Positions 35,973-46,776 of a stretch of 64,000 nucleotides of DNA are shown in pieces (positions within the stretch are counted from its first letter, which is position 1; every line of letters starts with the position of its first letter). This stretch comes from Haemonchus contortus (taxonomy: Eukaryota > Nematoda > Chromadorea > Rhabditida > Trichostrongylidae), in the NCBI GenBank assembly GCA_000469685.2, contig LS997565.1:48910501-48974500 (forward strand), in the 5' to 3' direction. The translations under genes were made by a program, and so were the position numbers. Below the pieces are notes generated by a model that saw only the letters and a list, made by a program, of their open reading frames with translations, did not search any database and was not told the DNA's origin.

Positions 35973-36333
35973 TCACTCTTCACAAAAACCACACGTCTTA
36001 CGGCAATAGGTCTCTGCGAATTCCTTAAAGTCTGGACTCTCACATTCGCCCTGTACGTATGGACCGTAGCAGACAGAATCGCTTACGAGATCTTCGCATT
36101 GCTGAAATAAATGGAATGTCAGGAAGTGAAATACAATCGAAAACTTTATTTTCGATATTAGAGAGGATTCTTGGGTTGGCTGCTCTTGTTTCCGGACTCC
36201 TCAATTGTAAACCGAAATCACGGCACCATTAAATTCACCAACTCCCATTCGCCTACGAACTCACCTCGCTGTCTCCAGCCTCAGCTGTGAAGGTGTTGAG
36301 CAAGAAGAGTGCACAAATGAAGTAGAAGTACAT
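35973..36333 (-). CDS. Secreted ShKT-domain mini-protein, copy 2
   Basis: Exon 1 is 36265-36333 (start ATG at 36333) and exon 2 is 35973-36101 (stop TGA), with a 163-nt phase-0 intron. All six cysteines are present with the family spacing, and no stop or frameshift is seen. It differs from the plus-strand copies by a Tyr at residue 2 and a Ser in place of the Gly after Leu-Val in exon 2. TATA box (reverse) at 36381-36387; polyadenylation signal (reverse TTTATT) at 35952-35957. It is the only minus-strand copy that looks fully intact. Head to head with copy 3. Confidence 0.87.
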
Positions 36334-36379
36334 GCTGGATATTCTGTTGCAGATGTGACAGACGCCCGACTGCCGATCT

Positions 36380-36399
36380 TATTTATACTGTTATGACGC
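36380..36399 (-). promoter_or_regulatory. Core promoter of ShKT copy 2
   Basis: On the minus strand it reads GCGTCATAACAGTATAAATA, the shared element, 47 bases before the ATG at 36333. Confidence 0.65.
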
Positions 36400-37150
36400 A
36401 GAGTTTTTTACAAATCGAAAAAATTGTGTATGAACGTCGCCGTTGCTGTCCTCTTTGCAGAGTTCCGATGTATTTGGGGATAAATCGCTCTTCAGATGTC
36501 ACAAAATGTATGCCCCTTATATGTTTTCCGACTAAAAACCGCTACGTAGGAATCACTGGAAAATTGGCTGATAAAATGACAAATTTTGAAGAAACGATGA
36601 ATGAAGGGATAGAGAGAGCCAGTGAGTAACAATGCAGTAACGATTTCCAGGAACGACGTCCTGAGGACGTTTCACAGATGTTAGAGGCCTCCAAATAGCA
36701 CTACACAATAGACCCACTCCCAAAAAAAAGAGCGAACTGCTTATAGAAGCTGTCCACGATAAAAACGGCTTCTAGGACCATCTATGGAGAAGGATTTCTA
36801 ACTCCCAAATATAACTTGGGTGGTTGTCAAGTCAATAAATGGTTCGGTTGGGGCACAATAGGGTTCGAAGGTCGTTTTCTTTACAGTCCATCAACACGAG
36901 GCCGAACAACTAAATCGTCTTTTTGCGTACGCATTCATCACAAACATTATTTTCTTATATGTATTCCTCAAAAAGAATAAGTTGCGCATTCTCAATAGAA
37001 TACAACGTCGCGTATTTTTTCAGGCTAATATAGATCTACCGTAAGGGATGTTTTACGTGAGCATGAGGCACGTTTCTCCAGGCCCTCCATAGATATCCCA
37101 CTATGAGGACACCTGCCACGAGGCCGAAATTTTTTCACTTTGCAAAAATA

Positions 37151-37170
37151 GCGTCAAAACGGTATAAATA
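37151..37170 (+). promoter_or_regulatory. Core promoter of ShKT copy 3
   Basis: Reads GCGTCAAAACGGTATAAATA. An upstream block CTATGAGGACACCTGCCACG (near 37102) is conserved with copies 5 and 7. Confidence 0.7.
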
Positions 37171-37214
37171 CGACATAAAGAAGGGCATTCACCAATCCAA
37201 CAACGGAATCCAGC

Positions 37215-37578
37215 ATGTTCTTCTACTTGGTTTGTGCAGTTTTCCTGCTGAACGCCTTCACAACTGAGGCTGGAGACAGCGAGGTGAGTTCGTAAGTGAA
37301 CGGAGGAAGTTGGTTGCTCCCTGAGTTTCATTTTTACAACTTGTTTTGGGAGTATCTTGAAACAAGAGCAGCCAAATCAAGAGCAGTCTCTAATGTTAGG
37401 ATGGAACCTTTCAATTAAACCTTACTTCTTGATGTTCCATTGGTTTCAGCAGTGCGAAGACCTCGTAGGCGACTCTGTCTGCTACGGTCCATATGTACAG
37501 GGTGAATGCGAAAGCCCAGACTTCAAGGAATTCGCAGAGACGTACTGCCGTAAGACGTGTGGTTTCTGCGAAGAATAG
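37215..37578 (+). CDS. Secreted ShKT-domain mini-protein, copy 3
   Basis: Exon 1 is 37215-37283 and exon 2 is 37450-37578 (stop TAG), with a 166-nt phase-0 intron. Exon 1 is a 23-codon signal-peptide exon ending GAG|gtgag; exon 2 is a complete ShKT domain with six cysteines. TATA box at 37163-37169, 52 bases before the ATG; AATAAA at 37596-37601. Very similar to copies 5 and 7, including the 5' flank, so the duplication is recent (inference). Confidence 0.9.
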
Positions 37579-38400
37579 AACTAATGACGATCAAAAATAA
37601 ACAGTAAAATGATCGCGGTGGTTTGTGTTGAAGAACCTCATTGAATGTAATGTAAAATAGTAGACATTAAAACCAAAATATAGCAACATAAAAACTAGAG
37701 CGAAATGAAAACAACAAAACCACACTAGGAGAAAGATTAGAACAATCTCAGGATTCCCCCCTATAGTCGCTATGGGATCGAAGCGCAGCTACCCTTCAGG
37801 ATGACGAATAAATCGGCAAAAAAGCGGTCAAGCTGTCTTCAGAAGAAGCGAGTGGGTCGAAAGTGTCCGAGACCGTGTTGAAAAATCAAAAGCTGACAGA
37901 AAGGATGCAATTATATGGAATGGATGCGCATCCGAGGTATTCTTCCTGAAAGTTCTCTGATCAAGGTTCAGAACAAGGGTGTGATTATGAGTATGAACTT
38001 TACCAGAATAGAGTTTGAAGGCGCCAGGTGGTTTCGGATGATGCTGAAAGTTCTTGAATTACTAAAACTAGGTCGTGGTCTGTCAAAAAATCTAGATTAC
38101 AGAAGACGAGAAAGGTCGTGACAGAGATCAATCTTGGAATGCGCCAACGACTCTGACTTCGTTTTCAAATCGTGGCTACATTTCATTTCGTTTTGGTCAT
38201 TACTTTACTGAATAGCGAGGAACCGATGGAAACTGGTGCTTTTTAATTTTCAGGCGGGTCTGGTACGACTTGAACTCCCAACACAACAGAAGACTTCGTT
38301 TTTCCTCCTGCCGTCCACAAACGAACGCCAGCACTGAAGAATAGAAAATGTTGAAGACAGCGGAGTAATGGCCAAATTTCAGCAAGTTTAACGTTTATCA

Positions 38401-38656
38401 AAGGGGCTGTGGCAAATGGTGCCTATAATGAACGCATAGTCAGAAGTTCGGATCCCGGATCAACATCCGTCTAGACCAACCAAGCCTTCCATAACTCCGG
38501 GATTGAGATTGGCATCAGGGGAAGTACTGGTTTGTATACTACTTAGCCAAAGCATGCCATTGAATAGGCCACATTCGCATTAAATATGCCACTGCACTGG
38601 AAATGAAAGTCGAATGCGGGGCGCATCCCATAAACGGGATTGATCAACGTCAAAGA
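38401..38656 (+). repeat. SINE copy downstream of ShKT copy 3
   Basis: Diverged SINE with head GGGGCTGTGGCAAATGGTGC, box GTTCGGATCCCGGATC and tail GTCGAATGCGGGGCGCATCC. It lies at the same relative place as the SINE at 41765 behind copy 5, so it was duplicated with the unit. Confidence 0.6.
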
Positions 38657-39439
38657 CTATATCTTTTTTATCCATTATTGTTTACCATGTTCAGAAAACA
38701 GTAGCTATTCATTTAGCCTTTTTAGAAACCCGGGAATGACTATTGCCTTTTCTTCCTTCCCATATAGTATGTTCCGCATAGATTTCGAACTGGCGCTCAT
38801 CCTCGCTGAAGTGAGCGCCTCTGAAAACTGTACGGCGCGAGATATTGATCAGTGCCGTCTTCTCGCCACCCTTACCCGTACACCCTTTTTGAGCTGCTGT
38901 TTCTATGTTTCTATGTTTCCTAGTAGCGGGAGATGGAGGGTCACTGCTCTTTTTCAACACTGAGCGCTTAGAGTGTAAAGCAACCTAACTATGGTCTTAT
39001 TCGAAAGAATATAAACAGCTTTTGGTTAGGCTCTACGGGGAAAACCTCGAGATGTGTGAGAAGATTTCCAAAAAGCTAGAACCAAGCAAGAATCACATAT
39101 TTCAATACTATGGTATCAGTTGACACTAGCGATATACAACAATCTTCTACCGCCCGAGCGACACTACCAGTATGAATTAAAAGCATTAGTATGGGCCTCT
39201 TGTTACATTCAGTTGTATAGGTAGACATAGGACACTCTCATTCGTTACTTTGACTTCAATAAACTTATGTACGGCAAAGCAGAGTGAAACGTCAATGGTA
39301 ACTGAACTCTCGCCGTACTCGGCAGAGGATTTCTCGCGTACATGTGTAGGGACCCCTTGTGCGAGTAAAAGCAAAAGAAGAAGCAGTTTGAAAATAAAAC
39401 AAAATCATAGCTTTGTCCGATATTTATTTCACATCCAGT

Positions 39440-39840
39440 TTACTCTTCACAAAAACCACACATCTTTCGGCAGTACGTTTCAGCAAATTCCTTAAATTCT
39501 GGACTCTCACATTCGCCCTGCACATATGGACCGTAGCATACAGAATCGCCTACTAGATCTTCGCATTGCTGAAACTAGTGGTATATGAGGAAGCAAAATT
39601 CAATCATAACCTTGATTCTGATTTTAAAGACTATACTTGGGTTGGCTACTCTTGTTTCCAAACTCTTTCAACACAAGTTTCAAACACGAAACCATGGGCA
39701 CGGACCGATTTGCCAACTCCCATTCGCCTACGAACTCACCTCGCTTTCCTTTTCCTACTCAACGCCTTCACAACTGAGGCTGGAGCCTCAGTTGTGAAGG
39801 CGTTGAGCAGGAAAAACGCAAAAATGAAGTAGAAGAACAT
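39440..39840 (-). pseudogene. ShKT mini-gene copy 4, exon 1 disrupted by a palindrome
   Basis: Exon 2 (39440-39568, stop TAA) is intact with six cysteines; a Met replaces the usual Thr before the fifth cysteine. Exon 1 starts at ATG 39840, but near its end a 32-base insertion repeats the exon in inverted orientation. If the normal donor (exon end at 39740) is used, exon 1 is 101 nt, the frame is shifted and a stop follows within six codons of exon 2. A GT inside the palindrome (39770-39771) would again give a 69-nt exon, but it is a weak donor. TATA region at 39885-39904; polyadenylation signal (reverse) at 39423-39428. Probably non-functional. Confidence 0.75.
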
Positions 39841-39884
39841 GCTCGATTTCGCTGCAGGTGTGGCAGACTCCCGGCTGTCCGTCT

Positions 39885-39904
39885 TATTTATACGGTTCTG
39901 ACGC
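39885..39904 (-). promoter_or_regulatory. Core promoter of ShKT copy 4
   Basis: On the minus strand it reads GCGTCAGAACCGTATAAATA. The promoter is intact although the gene body is disrupted. Confidence 0.65.
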
Positions 39905-40532
39905 AGAGTTTTTTACAAATCGAAAAAATTGTGCTATGAATTGCGCTGGTAAATTGGCTTTTTATGGAGAATCGATGAATGGAGGAAGAAAGATAGCAGG
40001 CTGTTTACAAGAAGCAATGTATTCGACGTTCAAGAACGAATGCCAAGAACGCTTCACGGAAGCTAGAGGCCTCAAAGTAGTACTACATAATACACCCACA
40101 GCCAAAAAACGAGTAAACTGTTAAGGAAGACGTCTACTGTAGAAATGTCTTTTAAGACCTTCTCTGGGGGAGGATTTCTAGCACCCAAGCATAACTTTGG
40201 CAGTTGCCTGGTCGATAGGTGGGTTCAGATAGGGCGCAATAAGAGCAGGGTTTAAAGATTGTTCCTTTCTCAGTTAACATCAGCACGAGGCCAAACGGCG
40301 CGATCGTCCTTTTTAACATGCTTCATCAAAAGTCCTATTTTCTGACACAAATTCACCGAGATGTAGTGAATTTGCGCGTTTCCGATAAAATTTAACGTCT
40401 CACAGGCTAACATAGAAGTGGCATGAGGTTCGTTTCACGTGAGCTGAAGCAGAATACACCCTGCCACTCCATAAATATCCTACTATGAGGACACCTGCCA
40501 CGATGCAGAAGTTTTTACACTTTGCAAAAACA

Positions 40533-40552
40533 GCATCAAAACGGTATAAATA
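40533..40552 (+). promoter_or_regulatory. Core promoter of ShKT copy 5
   Basis: Reads GCATCAAAACGGTATAAATA, one change from copies 3 and 7. The CTATGAGGACACCTGCCACG block is present upstream near 40483. Confidence 0.7.
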
Positions 40553-40596
40553 CGACAGGACGAAGAGCATTCATCAATCCACCAACGGAATCCAGC

Positions 40597-40970
40597 ATGT
40601 TCTTCTACTTGGTTTGTGCAGTTCTCCTGCTAAACGCCTTCACAACTGAGGCTGGAGATAGCGAGGTGAGTTCGTAGGCGAATGGGTGTTGGCACGTAGG
40701 TTGGTGCCCGTGCATTCGTATTTACAACTTGTGTTGGGAAATCTTCAATCAAGAATAGCCAGCCCAAGTACAGTCTAACATTAGAATGAAAACATTTGAA
40801 TAGAGTTCTACATCCTGATATTCTAGTCATTTCAGCAGTGCGAAGACCTCGTAGGCGATTCTGTCTGCTACGGTCCGTATGTACAGGGTGAATGTGAAAG
40901 TCCAGACTTCAAGGAATTTGCAGAAACGTACTGCCGTAAAACGTGTGGTTTTTGCGAAGAAAAGAACTAA
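40597..40970 (+). CDS. Secreted ShKT-domain mini-protein, copy 5 (extended by two residues)
   Basis: Exon 1 is 40597-40665 and exon 2 is 40836-40970, with a 170-nt phase-0 intron. The ShKT domain is complete with six cysteines. Where copy 3 has the stop TAG, this copy has AAG, and translation runs two codons further to a TAA at 40968-40970. Copy 3 has the same AAC TAA sequence just after its stop, so this is a simple stop loss. TATA box at 40545-40551; AATAAA at 40982-40987. Confidence 0.9.
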
Positions 40971-41764
40971 TGACGATCCAAAATAAATAGTAAAACGATT
41001 GCGGTGGTTTGTGTTCAGAAACCATACTGAATATAATATAAAATAATAGACATAAAAACCCAAAATATAGCAACATAAAAATAGAGCGAAATGAAAAATA
41101 ACGCAGCCCCTCTGACAGAAATACTGGAACAATCTCATTAGGTTCCTACAAACAGTCGCTTGAGGCACGAAGTGCAGCTACCCTTCGGGATGACGAATGA
41201 ATCAGCAAAATAGCGGTCAAGTTGCCTTCAGAAGAAGCGAGTGGGTCGAATGCTCGAGACCGTCTTGCAAAAATCTAAAACTGACAGAAAAGATGCACTT
41301 AGATGGGGTGGATGCGCATCCGCGGTAAATTCCTCGAAGTTTTCTGATCAAGGTTCGAGGGTGTGAATATGGGTATAAACCTACCAGAATAGAGTTTTAA
41401 GGCGTCAGGTGGTCCTGAATGATGCTGAAAGTTCTTGAACTACTAAGATTAGGTCGCTCTCTGCCAAAAAACCTAGATTAAAAATGACAAAAAAGCCGTG
41501 ACTTCGTTGATGGTATCGGTCCTTATCTGGATGTTTTTTCTGAGTTCTAGTACACACCTTTTCATAACTGTAGAAATCGCTACTGTTCACTATTCTATCG
41601 ATCCTGCCTTCAGCCCGCTTAGTAAAGCGCTTGAAGCCGCTGCAGGCTCAGAATGAAACTTCTGTCATGTGCAGCAGCTCAACGAACGCCAGCAGTGAAG
41701 AGTAGAAAACGTTCAAGATTGTGAAGTAGTAGCCAAATTTCAGTCTCACGTTTATCCCAGGCCG

Positions 41765-41985
41765 GATTGGGGTTATGATAAGCGGCGCACTGCAGTGAAC
41801 GCATGATTAGAGGTTCGAATACCGGGTTAATATCCGCCTAGGCCAACCAAGTCTTCCATAACTCAGGGATCGAGATCGGCACCAGGAAAAGCACTGGGTT
41901 GTTCATTATTTAGCCAACGAAAGCCATTGTATAGACCCCATTCGTATTCAATATGCCACTATACCGGGAATGCATGTCGAATACA
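41765..41985 (+). repeat. SINE copy downstream of ShKT copy 5
   Basis: Paralogous to the SINE at 38401: same orientation, about 800 bases downstream of the stop codon and the same flanks. It keeps AGAGGTTCGAATACCGGG. Confidence 0.6.
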
Positions 41986-42725
41986 TTTATTGTTCTCAAC
42001 CATTATTACTTATCTACTTTCAGAAAACAGTAGTTATTCATTTGACCTTTTAGGGACTCGGGAATGACTGTTGTCTTTTCCTCCTTTTCATATATCAACT
42101 AACAGATTTTGAACTGGCATTTACGGTACTCAGATACATTCACATGTACGTTGACGAGGACGGATCTAATAGTCAGTGCCGCTTCTCTTCATTCTTGCCC
42201 CTACACATTTTTTGCGTTGACAACTCAGTCCTGTTTCTACCTTTCCGGGTAACTGAGGACGAAGGGATACCACTCTACTTCAACATTGAGCACTCAGAGT
42301 GCAGAGAAACAGGGATAATTGACCTTACTTGGGTTTTATTTGAAAGAACGTAGTTTTGAGTTTGCCTTAAGAGAAAAGCCCCGGAGGGATGTGTGAGAAG
42401 ATTTCCAAAAAGCCGGGGATCACGTAAGGATTGGATAGTTTAATGCGATGGTAACCGTTGACACTAGCGATATACAACAATCCTCTACCGTCCGAACGAC
42501 ACTACCGGTATGAATCAAAAGCATTAGTACGTGCTTCTTGTTACATTCAGTTGTATAGGTGGGCAGAAATGTCAATGGTAACTGAACTCTCGCCGTATTC
42601 GGCAGAGGATTTCTCGCATACATGTGTAGGGACCCCTTGTGCGAGTAAAAGCAAAACAAGAAGCGAATTGGAAATCAAACAAAATCATAGCTTTTTCCGA
42701 TATTTATTTCACATCCATTATCAAT

Positions 42726-43095
42726 TTACTCTTCACAAAAACCACAAGTCTTACGGCAGTACGTTTCTGCGAATTCCTTGAAGTCTGGGCTTTCGCATTC
42801 ACCTTGTACGTATGGGCCTTAGCATACAGAATCGCCCACTAGATCTTCGCATTGCTGAAACTAGTGGTATATGAGGAAGCAAAATTCAATCAAAAACCTT
42901 GATTCTGACTTTAAAGACTATATTTGGGTCGGCTGCTCTTGATTCCAAACTATTTCAACACAAAACTCAAACACGAAATCACGGGCACGGACTAATTCGC
43001 CAACTCCCATTCGCCTGTGAACTCACCTCTCTGTCTCCAGCTTCGACTGTGAAGGCGTTGAGCAGGAGCAGTGCACAGATGAAGTAGAAGAACAT
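42726..43095 (-). pseudogene. ShKT mini-gene copy 6, nonsense mutation in exon 2
   Basis: Exon 1 (43027-43095, ATG at 43095) is open and keeps the signal peptide. Exon 2 (42726-42854) keeps the frame and all six cysteine codons, but codon 12, a Tyr in the other copies, is TAA (42819-42821). The stop falls right after the second cysteine, so only 34 residues would be made. Intron 172 nt, splice sites normal. TATA region at 43140-43159; polyadenylation signal (reverse) at 42703-42708. Everything else looks fresh, so the inactivation is probably recent. Confidence 0.85.
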
Positions 43096-43139
43096 GCTGG
43101 ATTTCGCTGCAGGTGTAGCACACTCCCGGCTGCCCGTCT

Positions 43140-43159
43140 TATTTATACGGTTCTGACGC
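43140..43159 (-). promoter_or_regulatory. Core promoter of ShKT copy 6
   Basis: On the minus strand it reads GCGTCAGAACCGTATAAATA, identical to copy 4. The promoter is intact in front of a gene with a nonsense codon. Confidence 0.65.
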
Positions 43160-43880
43160 AGAGTTTTTTACAAATCGAAAAAATTGTGCTATGAACGTCG
43201 CCGCTGCTATCCTCATTGCAGACCTTCAATGTATTTCTTAATGAATCACTCTTCATGTCACAGAATGTGTGCTCTTACTGTTCTCCGACTCACATCTCCG
43301 CTACGCAAGTATCACTGGGAAATAGGCTGGTAAATTGGCTTTTTCTGAAGAATCGATGAATAGAGGAAGAAAGAGCGCTGATGTGTATGAAAGGCAACGT
43401 ATTCAGCTTCCAAGAACGACGTTCCAAGAACGCATCACGGACGCTAGACACTTTTAAATAGTACTACGACCCACAGTCGAAAAAAGAGTAAACTGTTAAG
43501 GAAGACGTCCACGGTAAGAATGGCTTCTAAGACATTGTATGGAAGAGGATTTCTAGCACCCAAGCATAACTCTGGCAGTTGCCTGGTCGATAAGTGGTTC
43601 ACATAGGGCGCAATAGGGATAGGGTTTAAAGATTTTTCCTTTCACAGCTAACATCAGCACGAAGCCGGCTCGATCGTCCTTTTCACCATGCTTCATTCAA
43701 AAGCCCTATTTTAATGAATTTGCGTATTCTCGAAAAAAATTAACGTCTTTCAGGCCAACATAAAAGTGACATTAGGGATGTTCTACGTGAGCATGAGGCA
43801 CGGTTCACCACGCCCTCCATAGATTTTCTACTATGAGGACACCTGCCACGAGGCAGAAGTTTTTTCACTTTGCAAAAATA

Positions 43881-43900
43881 GCGTCAAAACGGTATAAATA
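43881..43900 (+). promoter_or_regulatory. Core promoter of ShKT copy 7
   Basis: Reads GCGTCAAAACGGTATAAATA, identical to copy 3, with the CTATGAGGACACCTGCCACG block upstream near 43831. Confidence 0.7.
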
Positions 43901-43944
43901 CGACAGGACGAAGGGCATTCATCAATCCACTAACGTAATCCAGC

Positions 43945-44301
43945 ATGTTCTTCTACTTCGTCTGTGCACTCGTCCTCCTGAACACCTTCACAACTGAGGC
44001 TGGAGATAGCGAGGTGAGTTTGTAAGCGAATGAAGGAAGTTGGTTGGCTCCCTTGGTTTCATTTTTACAACTTGTTTTGGGAGAATCTTGAGGTAAGGGC
44101 AGCCAAATCAAGAGTAGTCTCTAACATTGGGATCGATTTCAATTGAACCTTACTACGTGATGCTCGTTTCAGCAATGCGAAGACCTAGTGGGCGACTCTG
44201 TCTGTTACGGTCCATATGTACAGGGCGAATGCAAGAGTCCAGATTTCAAGGAATTTGCAGAAACGTACTGCCGCAAGACGTGTGGTCTCTGCGAAGAATA
44301 A
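43945..44301 (+). CDS. Secreted ShKT-domain mini-protein, copy 7
   Basis: Exon 1 is 43945-44013 and exon 2 is 44173-44301 (TAA), with a 159-nt phase-0 intron. The signal-peptide exon and six-cysteine ShKT domain are intact. Differences from the other copies are a Lys for Glu after the third cysteine and a Leu for Phe between the last two cysteines. TATA box at 43893-43899; AATAAA at 44318-44323. Head to head with the broken copy 6. Confidence 0.9.
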
Positions 44302-44905
44302 ATTTATAGTGAACAAAAATAAAGAAGAAAATGATTGCTGTGATCTTGCGTTCACAAGTCACATTTTGTGGGACGGTTCATCACAAGGGTCATGTTTTCC
44401 TTTTATTTTAATTTCCTTCCCCTCGAGTTGATGGAATTCACATTAATTCCAGACACTGAACATTGCTGAAAATTCTCGAAATATCTAAACGATAACAGCT
44501 CAAAATAAACTTTTCGCATTAGACTGTACTCTTACATTACTATCACTCAGATCAGGTGTTGGATCCGCATAAGTTACAAGTATATATGATTCGACATCAT
44601 CCGAATAGGAATACTATCACATGATATCGGAAGAACGCGTGTAATCATATTATGGCAGCAGAGGGAAGCAATTTACGTAGCAGCAGTAATATCCCGCCGA
44701 GATAAACACTAAAAATCAACTAACAAATAATAACAAAAAGACGATGAACAGCATGAATAACTCAACTTCCTAATCTGCAAAACATAGAAAACTAGAAATA
44801 AGACGGCAGCAACAAAAAGGATAACAGAGAATGGCAGAATCAGAATAAACACCATCCCTCTAACCCTCGATGATCAGCTGATTGCATGTTGATACGCATT
44901 GTTTG

Positions 44906-45125
44906 CAGATAGAACCTAAGATGAATATACGACCAGCCAAACCAAGCCTCAAAGCCATCCGGGTTTGGTTAATTGGTACTAGACCAGTCTCTAGGAAAAA
45001 GTGCCAGGAAGCCATTTTGTAGACTATACATACACATACATACACACTTGAACCACCACTACAATTCTGAACGGGTCGGGTTCATGGCGCATTCCAAAAA
45101 AGGGATTTACCTACGTCAAATACTC
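44906..45125 (+). repeat. Degenerate tRNA-derived SINE
   Basis: Recognised by CCAGCCAAACCAAGCCT, the TTAATTGGTACTAGACCAGT block and the final CATGGCGCATTCC plus GGGATTTACC. The head is poorly conserved. Confidence 0.45.
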
Positions 45126-45360
45126 TATCCTTTTCCGTATATGCAGGTACAGAAATGGCCGTGTTTCGGCGGCCTCAAAGATGCTGCACCATCCTCAATG
45201 AAGCGCAAATGTTGAACGTCCAAACAGCTGAGTTTCCCGGGCCTTGACCCAAAAAAAAGCAAGCTCTGGTATATATGGTGCCTGATTGTTTTTTTTATAT
45301 TTACCTAAATTATTATTATTACCACTGCCATACTTCATTTTATTTGTTACTGACGTCTCC

Positions 45361-46738
45361 TCATACCCTCCTTGCAGAACACTTTAACCACTACCTTAAG
45401 CTGAAAAGGATTCCGGAGCAGTGGAAAGAATCGAAGACCATTCTCCTTTTCAAGAAAGGTCAGCGGGAGGACATCTCCAACTACCGTCCCATCAGCCTAT
45501 TGTCGGTGATATACAAATCGTTCACGAAAATTCTGCTCAATCGCATGGAACGCACCTTGGACGAATACCAGCCAATAGAGCAGACCGGATTCAGGAAAAA
45601 CTTCTCATGCATGGACAACATCCAAGCAGTCACTCAGCTTATTGAAAGAAGCCGAGAGTATCGCCTTCCACTGGCCCTTCTGTTCGTGGATTACAAAAAG
45701 GCTTTCGACTCTGTGGAGATCAACGCCGTTTTAAACGCTCTTGCACAAGCTGGAGTTGATCCCGCCTACGTCCAACTGCTCGAACAGTGTCTTTCAAACA
45801 CATCAACGTCCATCCAGCTGTTCGAGCGAAAGCTGAAGATTCCAGTTGGAAAGGGAGTGCGACAAGGAGATATGATATCTCCAAAGCTTTTCACGGCTGC
45901 GTTACAGTACGCGATGTTGAACCTCGACTGGGAAGAAAGGGGATATTCCATCAATGGCAAGAACGTCAATAACCTCCGCTTCCCCGATGATATCGTTTTG
46001 ATATCTAGCAGTACTGCTGAGATGGAAAAGCTGGTCAACGACCTCAATGCGGTAAGCCGGCGGATAGGCTTGGAAATGAATATGTCCAAGACGCAATTAA
46101 TGGTCAACCAGTGGTGCGATACGGGAACAGTAAGATTAGATGGAAAAGCTCTGCAAAGAGTCGAATCCTACGTGTATCTGGGAAGAGAGCTGAACATGAT
46201 GAACAATATCACTCCGGAACTAAACCGGAGAAGACGGGCCGCATGGGCAGCTTTTGGTTCAATCCGCGAAGTGACAGACCAGGTCAGCGATCCCGACCTT
46301 AAGGCATCAATATTCAACGCCTCAGTACTGCCAGCGATGTGTTATGGGACTGAAACATGGCCCAACAACAAAACAATCGCCAAAGCCATAAGAACTTCTC
46401 GCCACGCGTTGGAAAGAAGTTTTCTGAAAATCAGTCGACGTCAACAGTGGCAGCAAGGCTTGCGGAGTTCAGATCTAAAGGAGAGATCGCGTTTGAAAGA
46501 TCCGCTTCAATACATGGCGCGTTCGAAGCACCGCTGGGCCGGTCATCTACTTCGTCGAACAGATGACAGATGGAGTCTCCGAGTCACAGAGTGGCTTCCG
46601 AGAAACAAAACAAGACCATCAGGACGTCCGCCGACTCGGTGGGCCGATTCGTTTTCCAAAAATTTCAGAGGCAACGGCCTACATTGGATGCAAGTCGCGA
46701 AAGATCGGGCGGTATGGAGGAGCTGTGGTCCCCGCTGA
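45361..46738 (+). pseudogene. Reverse transcriptase fragment of an RTE element
   Basis: The open frame runs from 45275 to the TGA at 46736-46738, but its first 29 codons are host flanking DNA and target-site duplication; element-derived sequence begins at codon 30. Motifs seen: GQREDISNYRPISLLSV (fingers), FVDYKKAFDSV (motif A, near residue 138), GKGVRQGDMISPKLF (motif B, near 193) and RFPDDIVLIS (motif C, near 235). The C-terminal RWAGHLLRRTDDRW and RPPTRW segments are characteristic of RTE proteins. The catalytic box normally reads (F/Y)ADD; here a Pro (CCC at 45983-45985) replaces Ala before the Asp pair. With the endonuclease missing, this copy should not be able to move itself. Confidence 0.88.
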
Positions 46739-46776
46739 GAATAGCCTCTTGCCGATGGACCATCAAAGTATCAAAG
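45361..46776 (+). mobile_element. 5'-truncated RTE-type non-LTR retrotransposon
   Basis: The insertion is bounded by a 13-bp direct repeat TACTGACGTCTCC at 45348-45360 and 46777-46789, a clean target-site duplication. Inside are the reverse-transcriptase domain and RTE C-terminal region of a non-LTR element; the endonuclease domain is missing, as in 5'-truncated copies. The 3' end is short and finishes in a small repeat (ATCAAAGTATCAAAGTAC), typical of RTE tails. It has landed between ShKT copies 7 and 8. Confidence 0.9.

Noticed and set aside
39566..39832. 88-codon plus-strand frame across ShKT copy 4
   Set aside because: It is the antisense of copy 4, made longer by the palindrome in exon 1.
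45275..45360. First 29 codons of the reverse-transcriptase frame as part of the element
   Set aside because: They lie outside the target-site duplication and are host flanking DNA read through by chance.
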